Assembly (NCBI GenBank): GCA_001584585.1
Contig: LSYV01000007.1
Location: 1,761,976-1,825,975, forward strand
DNA: 64,000 nucleotides
From: Gonium pectorale
Lineage: Eukaryota; Chlorophyta; Chlorophyceae; Chlamydomonadales; Volvocaceae
Reading direction: 5' to 3'
In this document: piece after piece, positions 12,901-23,403 of the stretch
Numbering within the stretch: the stretch's first letter is position 1
Layout of the letters: the number at the start of each line of letters is the position of its first letter
Notes under the pieces: generated by a model
Databases searched by the model: none
Told to the model about the DNA's origin: nothing
The model's input: the letters and a program-made list of their open reading frames with translations, nothing else
Translations under genes and position numbers: made by a program

Positions 12901-15900
12901 CCGGGTGGATGGTTTCCCATCTATGTTCCCTGGATGTATGGTCACCGAATCCCTATTTGGCCTCATTCCGGCTCTGAAGCTTTGCCGGTGCTGTGCGTGT
13001 GGTGAAGGTTCTGGGGCGACTGGTCCTCGTCAGCGTCCTGCCCGACCGGTGGATACTTCGTTGGAGCCAAGATGCGCATCGAGAGCCCCGGAGGCGACGA
13101 CACGGCGGCCAACTCCATCGTCTTCACTTGCAGCAACAACCGCGGCAATGAGGTCAACGCGCACAGCGGCTTCTGGGGAGAGTGAGTTCGTTGATAAGTT
13201 GGTCAAGGGAAGCATCACGTAAAGCCGCTGAGGACACTGAATCGGATATTCTCGGTGGCAATAATGCTCATGCCGGCCCGTAACGTTCCTCCACTCCCAC
13301 ACAGCTGGACTGGCTGGACGTACTGCCCGGGCGATACCTACATCTGCGGTCTGCAGGTCCGAGTCGAGACGCCCGGCGGTGATGACACTGGTGGGTCGCT
13401 GGGAACGGGCTTCAGACATGCCCTCAACCAGGACCTGAGGTCAGCCGTACGTTGAATAGCTGCATGCCCCGCAACGCGGGCATGCGCTTGTGCATGTGCA
13501 TGTGTACATGGCATCCAGGCGCTTGTGCATATTTTGGGAACAGGTCAAGACCATTAGGGTGGCCTCGCCCCGGCCGTGAGCTCGTGGCCATGCGTGCTGC
13601 AAGGCGTGTTTGCCTTGGTCGCCTCGGGTGTGTGCGCTGACACCACCTCCCCGGGCGTGCAATGGCGGCGTGTGCCTATACATGTGCAGCGTTGAACGGC
13701 CTTCGCATCGCGTGCTGCAACTTCCCGACCAACACCGAGACGGCTGTTACCAGTGCGGGCCCCATCAAGACCGGCACCACGAGCGGAACGACCTGTCTGG
13801 ACATCACGTAAGGCGCGAGTTGGGATCTTGGGACAGGGGGCAGGATTGGGAACTGGCTATCTAGGTAATTATTGTCTGTTCGGTTTCATCATGCGGTAGT
13901 TTATCACAACCTGTACATGACACTAATAATGGAATCGCGCCGTACACGCCGTACACGGCTTGACTACACTTGGACAGACCTTTCTTAACCAAACAAACCT
14001 TGAACATTTGTCTCGTACAGCAACGACAATCAGAGCTCAGGCACCTACATCCAGCAGTATGCATGCAAGGATGTTGCGGCGCAATACTTTACTGTCACCG
14101 CGACTGGTGAGATATTGGATGGGCGGGTCCGAAGGCTAGATATAATGGGTACTGAAGGTCCTGCAATCGTGGTAGCCAGCAAGCTGGCATGGCGAGGTCG
14201 TGTACACCATCATGGTTGTGTCTGCCTTCGACCGCCGCTCACAAGCCCTCCTGTACTACGTACACGCTGAGTGCCCTCGCTCTGCCTGTTGTACGGTCCC
14301 TCCACCCCCTCCCCTGCAGCTACGGGTGCCTACACTATCACGTCCATGCCAAAGGGCCTCTGTTTCACGGTCCAGAACGGCGGCGCCGGCTATGGCACTC
14401 GCGTCATCCTGGACAACTGCGTCAACGGTGCCCGGAACCAGGCCTGGTCTATCGTGCCCGCCGGAGCCGGGATTTTCACCATTAGCCCCACCCACGCGTC
14501 TGGTAGGCTTGGGTGCAACGGAGGCTAATCCGGGTTACGTGCCCAACGTACGCCAACCAATATATGCCGGAAGCCAAAACGAACAAATGCAAGCGCGATC
14601 AATTAAGGTCATGGTGCAGCCTCTGATGAAGTCTCTTTCCTCGACCGGTCCCGACCCACAGGCATGTGCTTGGACATTAGCGGCTCGTCCAGCGCGAACG
14701 GCGCGACTGTTCAGGTACCGTCCCCAGTTCTGCCTGTCCTGTTCCTCATGTGTGATTGTGCCATTGAAGTCCCAATGCCGATTGTGTGCCCAGCCTTGCT
14801 CAAATCTGCTGCTTGACCGCCCACTTACCCACTCGCATCTTGAACATCCAACCTACCGCCCTCCACTCGCCCGCCCGCCTTCCTCCCTCCCGGTCCCCGC
14901 ATCTAATTGGGACCCGTAGATTTGGGGTGAGTAAGCGAGGTTGGGCGGCACTGGGGCGGTAGGTGGGCTGTGTTTGGTGCGACCGGACTCAAAGTCTCCG
15001 ACCCAGTCAGAATCAACAATCAACCATGCAACAGTCGACTTGAGCGTTAGGTGGAGTGTATTTGGGCTCGATTGGTTGTCGGGCACGAAGTCTCTGACCA
15101 GTCAAAATCAACAACTAGCCACTTACCACCACAACTGACCATGACCCTCCCCGCGCGCCTTGTACCCAAATGCGCAGGCTGCAATCAGACCCCTGCCCAG
15201 GTGAGCAGGACACGATGGTTGCGATGATGAGGAGTGCGCGCCGGGCGCGGGAAGAGGGCCGTGTGTAGATGGAATGGAGTAGGGTCCACTTGGCTCAATC
15301 CGGTACTTGGAGATGCTTTGTCCGGGCTTCTTGTCGGTTGTCGTTGAGACGCGGCATTCCTTCCTTGCTACGTACTCGGTCACTGAGCTAGGCCATCATT
15401 GTATGCGCCTAAGGCTGTCTAACGCCAGCAACGCGATGCCTGCGCAGATCTTTACGATGAACCTGCCGACGCGCGCCACCACTGGCACCCTCCAGCTCCT
15501 GGCTGGCCAGTAAGTGGAAGCGCCGCAAACATGCGCAGCTTCGGCTGGTGTATGTAGCTTGACCTCGATCGAGCACAGCTCACTAGGGTTGGGGTTTGTT
15601 GCGGAGGCGTGCACCCCCTCGAGACGCCGGGCACAAGTCTTCGAAGCACCGCGTAGAATGCTGAGGAGCCACACTGAGGAGCCAGACTGGGGAGGCCTGG
15701 TTGAGGCGATGTCGTGGCATGCAACATGGGTGGGGCCGGTCGGCGACTGTGATGGAAAACCCACCGCCCTGCGTGCGCGTGCAGGAATGACCGGTGCCTG
15801 GACGTGCCCGGTAACAACCAGAACTCCGGCGTGTATCTCCAGGTGAGGGTCCAGGCGGTGCTGGAGTCTGTGCTAGATCACGGCCAAAGTAAGCCAGCAA

Positions 15901-17428
15901 GTCGTAGTTTGTGTCGGGTCGCGTGGCAAAGGTGATTTGTTGGTGCCATCTGCCTAGACATGTTAGGGGCATATGACTTCAGACTGGTTTCTGTGAGATG
16001 AGGTGAGGCACCCGAGTGGCGAAACGTTGCTAGACACTACAAAATGCCTTAGCACAATGTCAGGCCAGTCATCGAGGAGATTACGTTACGGGTAGGTGTC
16101 ATGCGACAAGAGTGAACTGTCGCATGTTTGCACCCGTTCCAATCCCTTTCAAACCCCTCGCTCGCTCCCCCCTCCGCCGCGCCCCGCACATCGGCCAACC
16201 GCAGAGCTGGGACTGCAATGAGACAGGTATAGCTTAGCCGCACCACCTTTAGCTTGCTTGGCCTTGATGACACCCGACGGGGGAAAAAGTCAAAGTGCGT
16301 CATGTTTGGACAGCGCGCGCACCATGGCTGTCTTTGGTTTGAGCTGCCTGCACTAAAGTCCCTGTTCCTGTGCTGCAATGGCACAGGGGCGCAAAGCTAC
16401 ACGGTGACGGCCGCAGGTGCGTCAGCGTGCGCGTCCGGAAGTTGCTCCAGTAAATGCCTCAGGGGAGAAACGATCGCACGGTTCCATACGCTACCGTCCT
16501 TGAAATTAACTCGGTATATTTAGACTACTGCGCAACCCTCCCGCACACCGCCAGGTACCAACGCCTACCAGATCAAGTCCCAGGGCGGCTTCTGCGTTGC
16601 AGTGCAGAACAGCGGCACGAACAGCGGTGCGCGTATCATCCTTGATCGCTGCGTGGACGGCGCCAAGAATCAGCTCTGGAAGGTCGGTCGAAGGTCAAGG
16701 GATGCCGAACAAGCTCGTTGCTTGCGGCGATCCCTCGCCGTGTTCTGAACATCGCCTTGGTTGCTGGCGCGCGTATCGGCGTCATTACAGACCAGGCTTG
16801 TTTAGAAACCATGCAGTGTTTTCACAGTGGACACAGCAAGACTCTACCTCACCCCCGCTGTCGGGGGCGCCCTTCCTCGTACGCAGGCCAGCGCCGGCTA
16901 CCAGGGCGGCGTCAGCCTGTCGCCCTTCCACGCGACTGGCCTCTGCCTGGACGTGTCTGGCGGATCCACCAACAACGGCGCGGTGAGTGGATACCCGTGT
17001 ATATTCCATATTACTGCAAAGCATTGTCTACGCCATTAGTCCGTGCTGAAAGACGAAGTAGGGGCGGCCAATTCAGTAAAAACACAGGTCGCCATTTCTC
17101 GCCTGCCGCGTACGTGCGCTCGCTGCCGTCGTCCCTCCCTCACTAACCATCACTAACCATCACTTCATGCCCCAATCCACATTAAAGCGAAGTGCCCTTC
17201 GGCGATCGGGGCCCAACTTCACTGCATATCGGGGTCCACCGTGCCACACCGCCGCCGCATGTAGGGACCTAGCTACCTGCCACACCCGCTGCATCGGTCT
17301 GCCCAGACCTAAGTAGCTCCTCCCCTCCCGTGCCCCTCGCCCCTTGCCTGTAATATCCACAGGTCGTACAGGCGTGGCAATGCAACGGCGGAAAAGCGCA
17401 GTCCATCAAGATGACACTGCCCGTGTAA
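2358..17428 (+). CDS. Gene A: EF-hand / transmembrane / VMO-I-like / tandem ricin-B-lectin protein (44 exons, 1305 aa)
   Basis: The predicted product is a type II membrane protein. A cytosolic EF-hand loop (residues 53-64) is followed by basic RRGRKERK and one membrane helix (about 82-103). A long, Cys-containing, sequon-rich ectodomain with a Pro-rich hinge (about 325-345) comes next, then a VMO-I-like module (about 816-985) and two beta-trefoils (about 1006-1305). All 44 exons join in phase and the stop is GTG TAA. The start (ATG at 2358) is the first in a short exon shared with gene B, though the two 17-codon N-termini differ at many positions. Exon 6 is placed at 4233 because it alone fits phase 0; exon 37 (15102-15200) is the least certain. 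Intron 23 has a GC donor. Two readings are separate: the modules are seen in sequence, whereas a role as a Ca2+-sensitive surface lectin or matrix receptor is inference. A long intron 19 carries a repeat that gene B lacks. Confidence 0.85.
4233..6329 (+). other. Gene A exons 6-12: membrane-proximal ectodomain and Pro-rich hinge
   Basis: Exons are 4233-4390, 4595-4667, 4864-4972, 5257-5361, 5548-5585, 5820-5897 and 6170-6329. They encode residues of about 116-355, a beta-rich, Ala/Val/Thr-rich stretch with several N-glycosylation sequons (NTT, NGT, NST), then a Pro-rich hinge with [16 protein letters not shown]-type motifs are typical of hydroxyproline-rich glycoproteins of green algae. I cannot name a domain family for the first part. 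The start of exon 6 is inferred from phase; sequence between 3912 and 4232 could hide a further short exon. Confidence 0.7.
9689..9957. repeat. Interspersed repeat, copy 2, inside intron 19 of gene A
   Basis: Close match to 421-689 in the same orientation. It lies in the 620-base intron between 9571 and 10190; the equivalent intron of gene B (31342-31641) is about 300 bases and lacks the element. Insertion therefore postdates the A/B duplication, or gene B lost it. Confidence 0.7.
9971..10055. repeat. Perfect 31-bp inverted repeat (hairpin)
   Basis: The arms at 9971-10001 and 10025-10055 are exact reverse complements, separated by a 23-base spacer that itself repeats GTTAC and GATGCC. It directly follows the interspersed repeat in intron 19 of gene A and is absent from gene B. 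It may be the end of the inserted element or a separate foldback insertion. Confidence 0.85.
12373..13807 (+). other. Gene A exons 29-33: VMO-I-like three-repeat module
   Basis: Exons are 12373-12431, 12680-12831, 13008-13181, 13305-13390 and 13690-13807. Three repeats each start with a WGDW motif (YWGDWN, FWGDWS, FWGDWT), then a Cys about 4 to 7 residues later, then a strand ending in GGDDTALN or GGDDTAAN followed by a hydrophobic strand and Cys. This repeat signature matches vitelline membrane outer layer protein I, a three-fold beta-prism. The repeats are partly exon-delimited. Exon 31 uses an AAG acceptor (13005-13007) in both gene copies. Binding activity is not known from sequence. Confidence 0.8.
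13690..17428 (+). other. Gene A exons 33-44: two ricin-type beta-trefoil lectin domains
   Basis: Exons are 13690-13807, 14021-14106, 14320-14502, 14662-14714, 15102-15200, 15448-15509, 15785-15842, 16205-16226, 16387-16416, 16555-16682, 16887-16982 and 17363-17428. Each trefoil shows repeats of the type CLDI...NG..V..W.C plus Q-x-W-like ends. Intact Q-x-W is seen in NQAWSI and NQLWK; other repeats have AQYF, AQIF, AQSY and AQSI, so several sugar-binding subsites may be lost. CLDVPGNNQ and CLDVSGGST are typical alpha/gamma repeat starts. The last residues are MTLPV. Carbohydrate binding is known for the family; the ligand is unknown. Confidence 0.8.
17424..17428 (+). terminator. TGTAA motif overlapping the stop codon of gene A
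   Basis: The chlorophyte polyadenylation signal TGTAA is formed by the last codon and stop (GTG TAA). Further copies lie downstream at 17553-17557 and 18107-18111. The downstream ones are more likely to act, since a signal at the stop would leave almost no 3' untranslated region. Confidence 0.35.
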
Positions 17429-17520
17429 ACCGATCGATCCACATCTGATCTACATACATGGGCGGGGACCTGACGTGGGGGCGGCGGATGCACCGACTAA
17501 ATTCAAGACTGCGATTGCAG

Positions 17521-17557
17521 TAAGAGCCAATCCATGAAAGCCGCACTGCCCGTGTAA
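17521..17557 (+). pseudogene. Relic or alternative last exon of gene A
   Basis: After an ATTGCAG acceptor, this segment reads (phase 2) KSQSMKAALPV-stop, closely resembling the true C-terminus [15 protein letters not shown]. The same unit follows gene B at 38982-39018. It could be a leftover from an ancestral duplication of the terminal exon or an alternative last exon; no phase-matched donor immediately upstream was found. Confidence 0.5.
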
Positions 17558-20500
17558 GCAGCGGGCAAGCATTCATGCCATCGAGCATTCATGAACTCGA
17601 GGGCCGTGACGCTGCGCTGCTGGGGACAGCAGGTTTCGTGTGTGTATCATCGTCAATGTCGGATCATACCCATGTAGGGGCCACGCCTCCCTCCGTTACA
17701 TGGCCCGCTGAACGGAATGTCGTATGTGCTCCAATGGTGTTCCGTATTCTTTTGTGTATAGCCTGCCTCCCGATAAATATGTCAGCTGACAGCAACAGTT
17801 TTGAATCTTCGTTCATGCCTAAACCCATGGCCTTCGTGCGTGACTTCTTATGAGACGCAATCCTCGCGTGTGAGCTTTTCCTCGCCAATGCAATTGGAGT
17901 AGTACACTTCCAATGCGTTTATTTGTGCGCGGTTATCTTGTTGTATCGAGTTGGTAGTTAATGATGCGTTGTGTTATGCGGTGTGGGGATTTTAGATACG
18001 GATGGATCATGCGCGTGCGTGAAGTTATTGATCCAATAGCTGCTGACTCCTCACCCAGTCGGTGCAGACTTTCCTGCATACCTCATCGGCTCTCCAAGTT
18101 CCTGCGTGTAAACCTGCTTGAAACGGCGGGCGTGCGCACTTGGGTGCGCACGCCCTCGCCTGCGCTGTGCTCTCTTACTTTACTTTCTCAATTGCAAGGA
18201 GCCGCAGTGCATTCTATGTGTGCGTCTGTGTAGCAGCACTGCAGTGTTTGTGCGTGTGCACATTCAACCAGCAGGCACGGGGTCGTTCATCTGTGCCTCG
18301 CGAGCTGTTGCGTGAGCTTCAGTGTTATTTGTTGTAACAACACGGCGGATTCGGGAACGGCCTCCGCCTACATACATGAAGCATCGATCGAGGCGATAAA
18401 TGTATGGATCAGGTGCGTGGGTGCGCACTACTCCTGCACTTTCCACCCATACTCGGCCCGCTCCGTTGCCGTCCACAACCTCATGGATGGGGAAGACTGT
18501 TGACAGAGAAGGTTCCACGATCCAGTCTGTTACCGTTCCCGGATTTAATGGTCGGCTTCCTGGTGCCGGGCGGGACTTCCGACGGCCTTGGCATTATGCC
18601 TGTGATGCATTGTCTAAAACAAGTAGGACATGTAGATTTTTCACGGTGGTCGACGGTTCTCGTTTCCAGCTGTGCACGATGGGGCTTCCGCCTGCGGCTG
18701 AAATCTTGCAGTTGTCCACCACATGAGCAACTGAAGGGCTAGCAACGACCACCAACCTGTGGGCGCCCCTGGCACCATTAGGGAACTTCTACCTTCCGCC
18801 TAGACGTGCGCGAAAGCTGATACGAGCACCTGCAGTGGCCGACTGCAGCTAAGCTAAGCCCGTACGCCCTGGGGCGGTGCAGCGGGGATGCTGGGCTCTG
18901 GTGGAGGCGGGCGGGCGTTGAACGGTGCCCCCAGACCCAGCTGGCCCGGCCCCAGCGACGGGTTGGCCGGTGGCTTGAGTTTGCTTCCCTTTGCGTCCGC
19001 TGGGATCTCCTGCTGTGGCTGCTAGCTGTTGGGTAAGGTTGAGCTCCGCTCCTCGCTCCGTGGGCCTGGCCTGCACGCACGGCCACGATTGGGCGGTCCC
19101 TTCTATGTGGGGCCTGCCACTGCGGCCGCGCCTGGGTGCGACCACGGTGATGGCCGACCCGAAGGGCGTGCCGGTGGACTTGTCCGCAAGGGCCACCATC
19201 TTCGGCTAAATAGGTAATGAAATAATACGCAAATGATGGCGTGCTTGCTGCCGCGCAAGGTCCACGTGCATGGACCAATTTGCGGACCGCGTTGTTCCTG
19301 GCTGCACACTGCTCACATCTGCATGCGCACAGTTTGTCGCTCATCTCCTTCGTATCGACGGTGGATAGGTAACAGGGCTAAGCGGCTCAGGAAGTAGTGG
19401 CGGCGGCAAGCTAAGCATGGGGCTGCTGGGCAGGCAACAACGACCTGGGCTACTTGTACGGCAAGGACAGGGGAGGATCTTGGCATGCCAGTGCATAGAC
19501 AGCAGAGATATGATGGGCAGGGACGGATGGGGATAGATAGATAACGAGGCTGTGCACACACAACTACTTGCAATGGCGGCTTCACATGAAGCATCAGGCT
19601 GGTTGAAGTTAGCAACGGTGGATGATCACGGCTGTGCTAGACCCTGGTTCCCCGCCGTTCCTCGGCTGATCCCTCTTTGATGGCTTCATGGCGGGTTGGG
19701 GGAATGCATTCCCCAAGGCAGCCACCCTCATCAGCGCCAACAAGTTAAGCACTCTGTGTGTGCCAAGCAGGGCTGTGCGCAGTTTAAGTCGGTGCAAAGT
19801 CGGTTAAGTCGCAGTTAAGCACTTTGTGCAGGCCCAGCCGCGTGCACGGTGCTTAACAAGTGCTTAAGTGCTTAGTCGCCTGACTTACACTGCTGACCCG
19901 TTGGTAGGGGTACTTACGGTACTCCCCCAGAAGTAGCGCTTGCGGCGCATGGCGGAAGCCCTTTTTTTAGGGTTTAGCCTGCCACCGATGCCCCGGTGTT
20001 TTATCTATCTCGCGGGCACCTCAAAATGCACGGGGACCAACCTCCAATTGTGGAAGTTGGATGCGGTGCTCGCGGCCCACCGTATTTGTACGGCTTGTCT
20101 CTGTGGCGGGCAAGTGTGGAAGCCGCCGCGATCATCCGGACACGTTAGTAGCGAGGCAGTGCCGGAGTGGTCTACTGACTTTCCTAAGCCTTGCTTTGTA
20201 CTATTATCGGTTGTGGATGTACACTAGTCGGCGAGCGTGCGCTCGAAGGGCTGACAATGCGAACATGTGCGGCGTGCGAGGATGGTGAAGCGCATGTGTA
20301 ACACTATTGACGATAAGCCGAAGCAACGATAGTTGCTGAGGCACCAAAAATACGGTTCGAGCCGTTGCATTTGCTCGGTGCGGTTAGGTGGTTATTGGTT
20401 GGTTCGTTGTGCGGCGTAGCCCCCTTTCTGGGCAAACGCTCTTGCACGGGAGAAGGTAGGATTGTGTTACTGTTATGTATATGAGTCCGCCGAACGAAAG

Positions 20501-20700
20501 TGAGGCGGACGCACGTGTGCCTGGATGAAGGAGTGGGCCGCGGGGATGACGTGGGTTTGCCCCGAAACCTCCAGCTAGGACGGCACGGCATGAGGTGAGG
20601 CCCTCGGGGTCTGCTCCGAAGACTGCCGTGCAGGGTTACGCACTGTTGCTCCGAAGCCCGCCATGACGTGTGCTGGCGTGGCTGCAATATACTGATACGT
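17558..20700. other. 3' flank of gene A and spacer, no gene seen
   Basis: No splice-consistent gene found. 17558-19200 is partly alignable with the 3' flank of gene B (about 39019-39930), for example the block containing GGCCGGTGGCTTGAG (near 18967 and 39770) and the GGCCTGCCACTGCGGCCGCGCC block (near 19112 and 39890). It probably includes the 3' untranslated region of gene A. Confidence 0.5.
19741..19890. repeat. Foldback cluster of TTAAGCAC motifs
   Basis: AGTTAAGCAC occurs twice on the plus strand (near 19743 and 19812) and its inverse GTGCTTAAC / GTGCTTAAG occurs three times downstream (near 19848-19872). TTAAGTC units are interspersed. The arrangement can fold into imperfect hairpins. 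No coding sequence is evident. Confidence 0.5.
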
Positions 20701-20750
20701 ATCTGTACTGCTGCTGACTGTGTTGATTGAGGTGGGACGAGCATTGGAGG

Positions 20751-20760
20751 AGTATATAAG
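20751..20760 (+). promoter_or_regulatory. TATA-like element near a repeat
   Basis: AGTATATAAG lies about 30 bases before the start of the 275-bp segment that is duplicated around the assembly gap. It may be the core promoter of a transposable element or of an unidentified transcript. No coding exon was established downstream. Confidence 0.35.
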
Positions 20761-20788
20761 GGCTGGCGGAGCAGTGCTCGGGGCCCTG

Positions 20789-21063
20789 ACCTCAGACTTG
20801 CCAAGACGCTTGACTACGCGTGCTACCGAGCAACTCCCTGACTGTCAAGGTGCCCGGCTGAGGGCCCGAAAGACCCGTTCTCTGGACTCCCCTACGTGTA
20901 ACGTGTGAGCGTCGCCTGAAGACCGAGCCCAAGTGCCGCTTCCCGACGCCGTCACCTGCCTCCTCGGCACGTGCTGTGCCACCTTTCAGAGGGCTTGGAT
21001 CAAGGGCGTGAGCGCCGCCCTAGGCGCTCACGGGCAACGGTTGGCTCGGCCGACCCCGCCAAC
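20789..21063. repeat. 275-bp direct repeat, left of gap
   Basis: Reads the same as 21321-21595 at every base I compared. It ends exactly where the N run begins. Confidence 0.9.
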
Positions 21064-21320
21064 NNNNNNNNNNNNNNNNNNNNNNNNNNNNNNNNNNNNN
21101 NNNNNNNNNNNNNNNNNNNNNNNNNNNNNNNNNNNNNNNNNNNNNNNNNNNNNNNNNNNNNNNNNNNNNNNNNNNNNNNNNNNNNNNNNNNNNNNNNNNN
21201 NNNNNNNNNNNNNNNNNNNNNNNNNNNNNNNNNNNNNNNNNNNNNNNNNNNNNNNNNNNNNNNNNNNNNNNNNNNNNNNNNNNNNNNNNNNNNNNNNNNN
21301 NNNNNNNNNNNNNNNNNNNN
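21064..21320. other. Assembly gap (257 N)
   Basis: Run of N. It is bounded on both sides by the same 275-base sequence, which suggests unmerged overlapping contigs. Confidence 0.99.
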
Positions 21321-21595
21321 ACCTCAGACTTGCCAAGACGCTTGACTACGCGTGCTACCGAGCAACTCCCTGACTGTCAAGGTGCCCGGCTGAGGGCCCG
21401 AAAGACCCGTTCTCTGGACTCCCCTACGTGTAACGTGTGAGCGTCGCCTGAAGACCGAGCCCAAGTGCCGCTTCCCGACGCCGTCACCTGCCTCCTCGGC
21501 ACGTGCTGTGCCACCTTTCAGAGGGCTTGGATCAAGGGCGTGAGCGCCGCCCTAGGCGCTCACGGGCAACGGTTGGCTCGGCCGACCCCGCCAAC
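21321..21595. repeat. 275-bp direct repeat, right of gap
   Basis: Second copy of 20789-21063, starting exactly at the end of the N run and continuing into unique sequence (AACAACGCTATCCG). It could be a real repeat such as a terminal repeat of a retroelement, but the coincidence of both repeat edges with both gap edges favours an assembly artefact. Confidence 0.9.
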
Positions 21596-21889
21596 AACAA
21601 CGCTATCCGTCTCCGCATCTCGATACCTTACGGTGGTTGTAAGTGCTAGGACTACTCCGTGCAGCCAGCCAACTGGGCGGCGCACCCGTTTCGGCCCAAT
21701 TCGGCGGCCATTCAGCTGAACCGCAGGTCGGGCCGTCTCCACACGACCGTGCGTCCTGTCAGGTAAAGGAGCCGGTGCCACGATCCTACTCTTTCAGTCA
21801 GCTGCGCGAAAAAATTCTCCGGTGGTCGCGCGCGCGCGCGCGGACGCGGGTGCTTGCCACATCTCTCCCATCCATTGCGGTAGCGCTTG

Positions 21890-22250
21890 GACTTTCTGCG
21901 TAGCCTTAGGACAGAGGTTCGCAGGTTGTCTTCACTGCCAGCTGCTGGGCTTACCTGGACCTTTTCCCGTGTGCAGGTACTGGAGGCGGCCTCTTGGGCC
22001 GGCGTGAGGCTGCACCGGCGGGCTGCTATCGCTGTGTCCTCTCCGCTGGCGTTGTCGCTGCCCTCCGGTGGCGGCTGAGTCCTCGAGGCGTCGAGAGGCT
22101 GGGTCATTGGCCATCGCCTGGGCCCGCACGCACACGGCATCTTCACTGGCGGCAGACGCTCGTCGGAGCGAGTGAACGGGGCAGAGCCACAGCCTCCTCC
22201 CCAGCCTGCTCGCACGGAGCCACGGCCGGGCTGCAGCTGGAGTAGCTGGA
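21890..22250. repeat. Downstream duplicated block, copy 1
   Basis: Strongly alignable with 40915-41265, including CTTCACTGCCAGCTGCTGGG and GTGAACGGGGCAGAGCCACA. It marks the distal limit of the tandem duplication containing gene A, or is a repeat near both copies. An alternating CG tract lies just upstream at 21828-21842. No gene model could be supported. Confidence 0.65.
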
Positions 22251-22535
22251 GTGTTGCACCTTCCGGCACTGAGGCTAAACCGCCCTTGATACCGTGGCTG
22301 GCGTCGCCGCCGTTCATACCTACGGGCAAGATAGCCGTGTCGGGGTATAATAAATGCCGTATTGTAGTACCGCCGCGCCCGCCTGGCGCGGCTCGATCCA
22401 GGTCTTTCTGGTGTTCCGTCGAATACTCTCTGGCACAGTTGCTGGCCGCTTTCGACGTGTTGTACTAGTCCTGCTGATTATGGGTAGCCATCATATGGCT
22501 GGGCTGCCAGATTTGGGCCCCTGTCTTCCCCATGC

Positions 22536-22580
22536 TATGTTATGTTGCGTTATGTTACATCCGCCTAAAGGCGGGTGTCC
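22536..22580. repeat. Short dispersed element with CCGCCT hairpin, copy 1
   Basis: TATGTTATGTT-type repeats lead into ACATCCGCCTAAAGGCGGGTGTCC. The reverse complement of nearly the same unit occurs at 55607-55646. The CCGCCT/AGGCGG pair forms a small hairpin. It may be an end of a transposable element family. Confidence 0.6.
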
Positions 22581-23317
22581 ATCCTGGGCTCGATGGTTGC
22601 GATTGGGGTTAGTTGGGACATTCCCAATCATGCGGTTCTTTGGCGATCGAGCAGCAAACACGGCATGCTTCCGCATCACTGTACGTGACGTCGTCCCCAT
22701 ACATCGTTCGGGACAGAGAGGAATAATGGACCTGATGTGTGTACGGACCCGCAACTGAAGCGCAGCAGCCCAGCCAAGCATACCGTATACCTGTGATAAT
22801 CAAGCCGCATGGGCTTCACCACGTATGCGAATGCAACGGCTGCTGCTGCGGCTGCGGAAGGATTCAGATAGAGAGAAGCGAGATGGGCGCCGGACACCCG
22901 CATACATCTATAGGCTGACCTTCGGCGGGTTGGCTTGCTCAGCTATATCACGACCCCTGACCGCCACGTGCCTGCCTTTCGTAATTGCCTCATCAATCCT
23001 TGCGTCGCCGCTTAGTTGTATCCATCCACGCACGGGCGCCACGCCTGTCCGCATCACAGCTACAGCCCCCACGCCCCTCCCCACCGGTTACGTCGCCAGC
23101 CGCAGGCTCTTCTTGTAGGAGCAGGCGGCTTGAATAAAGAAGGGTAATGTGAAGGAAACGCTTGCCCACCGTCTGAAACGGCAGTCTGTGTCCACAACTA
23201 ACATGCATGCTGCAGCCAGCAGCGTCTTTCTCTTCATTTGGGCACGCATCGGCCATATCCGGTCCACGCCGGCAGAGGAATATACAGCCGCTGAAATCTA
23301 ATCCACGTGGGGTCTGG

Positions 23318-23403
23318 GGGTGACCTCCGCCGGCTGGGGGCGGGTCATCACCTACCCCCAGGGTGACCCCCGCCGGCTGGGGGCGGGTCATCACCTACCC
23401 CCA
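23318..23403. repeat. Tandem duplication of a 43-bp unit
   Basis: Two adjacent copies, 23318-23360 and 23361-23403, differ at about one base (CTCC versus CCCC). Each contains CCGCCGGCTGGGGGCGGGTC and ends in CACCTACCCCCA. Confidence 0.85.

Noticed and set aside
13690..17428. Reading the trefoils as a ribosome-inactivating toxin
   Set aside because: Only lectin-type repeats are present; nothing like a catalytic A chain is seen in the gene.
20933..21373. Open frames crossing the N run
   Set aside because: They depend on undetermined bases and on a duplication that is probably an assembly artefact.
20751..21595. LTR retrotransposon with the 275-bp segments as terminal repeats
   Set aside because: Both repeat edges coincide exactly with gap edges, no TG...CA ends or coding domains were seen, so contig overlap is simpler. 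Kept only as an alternative.
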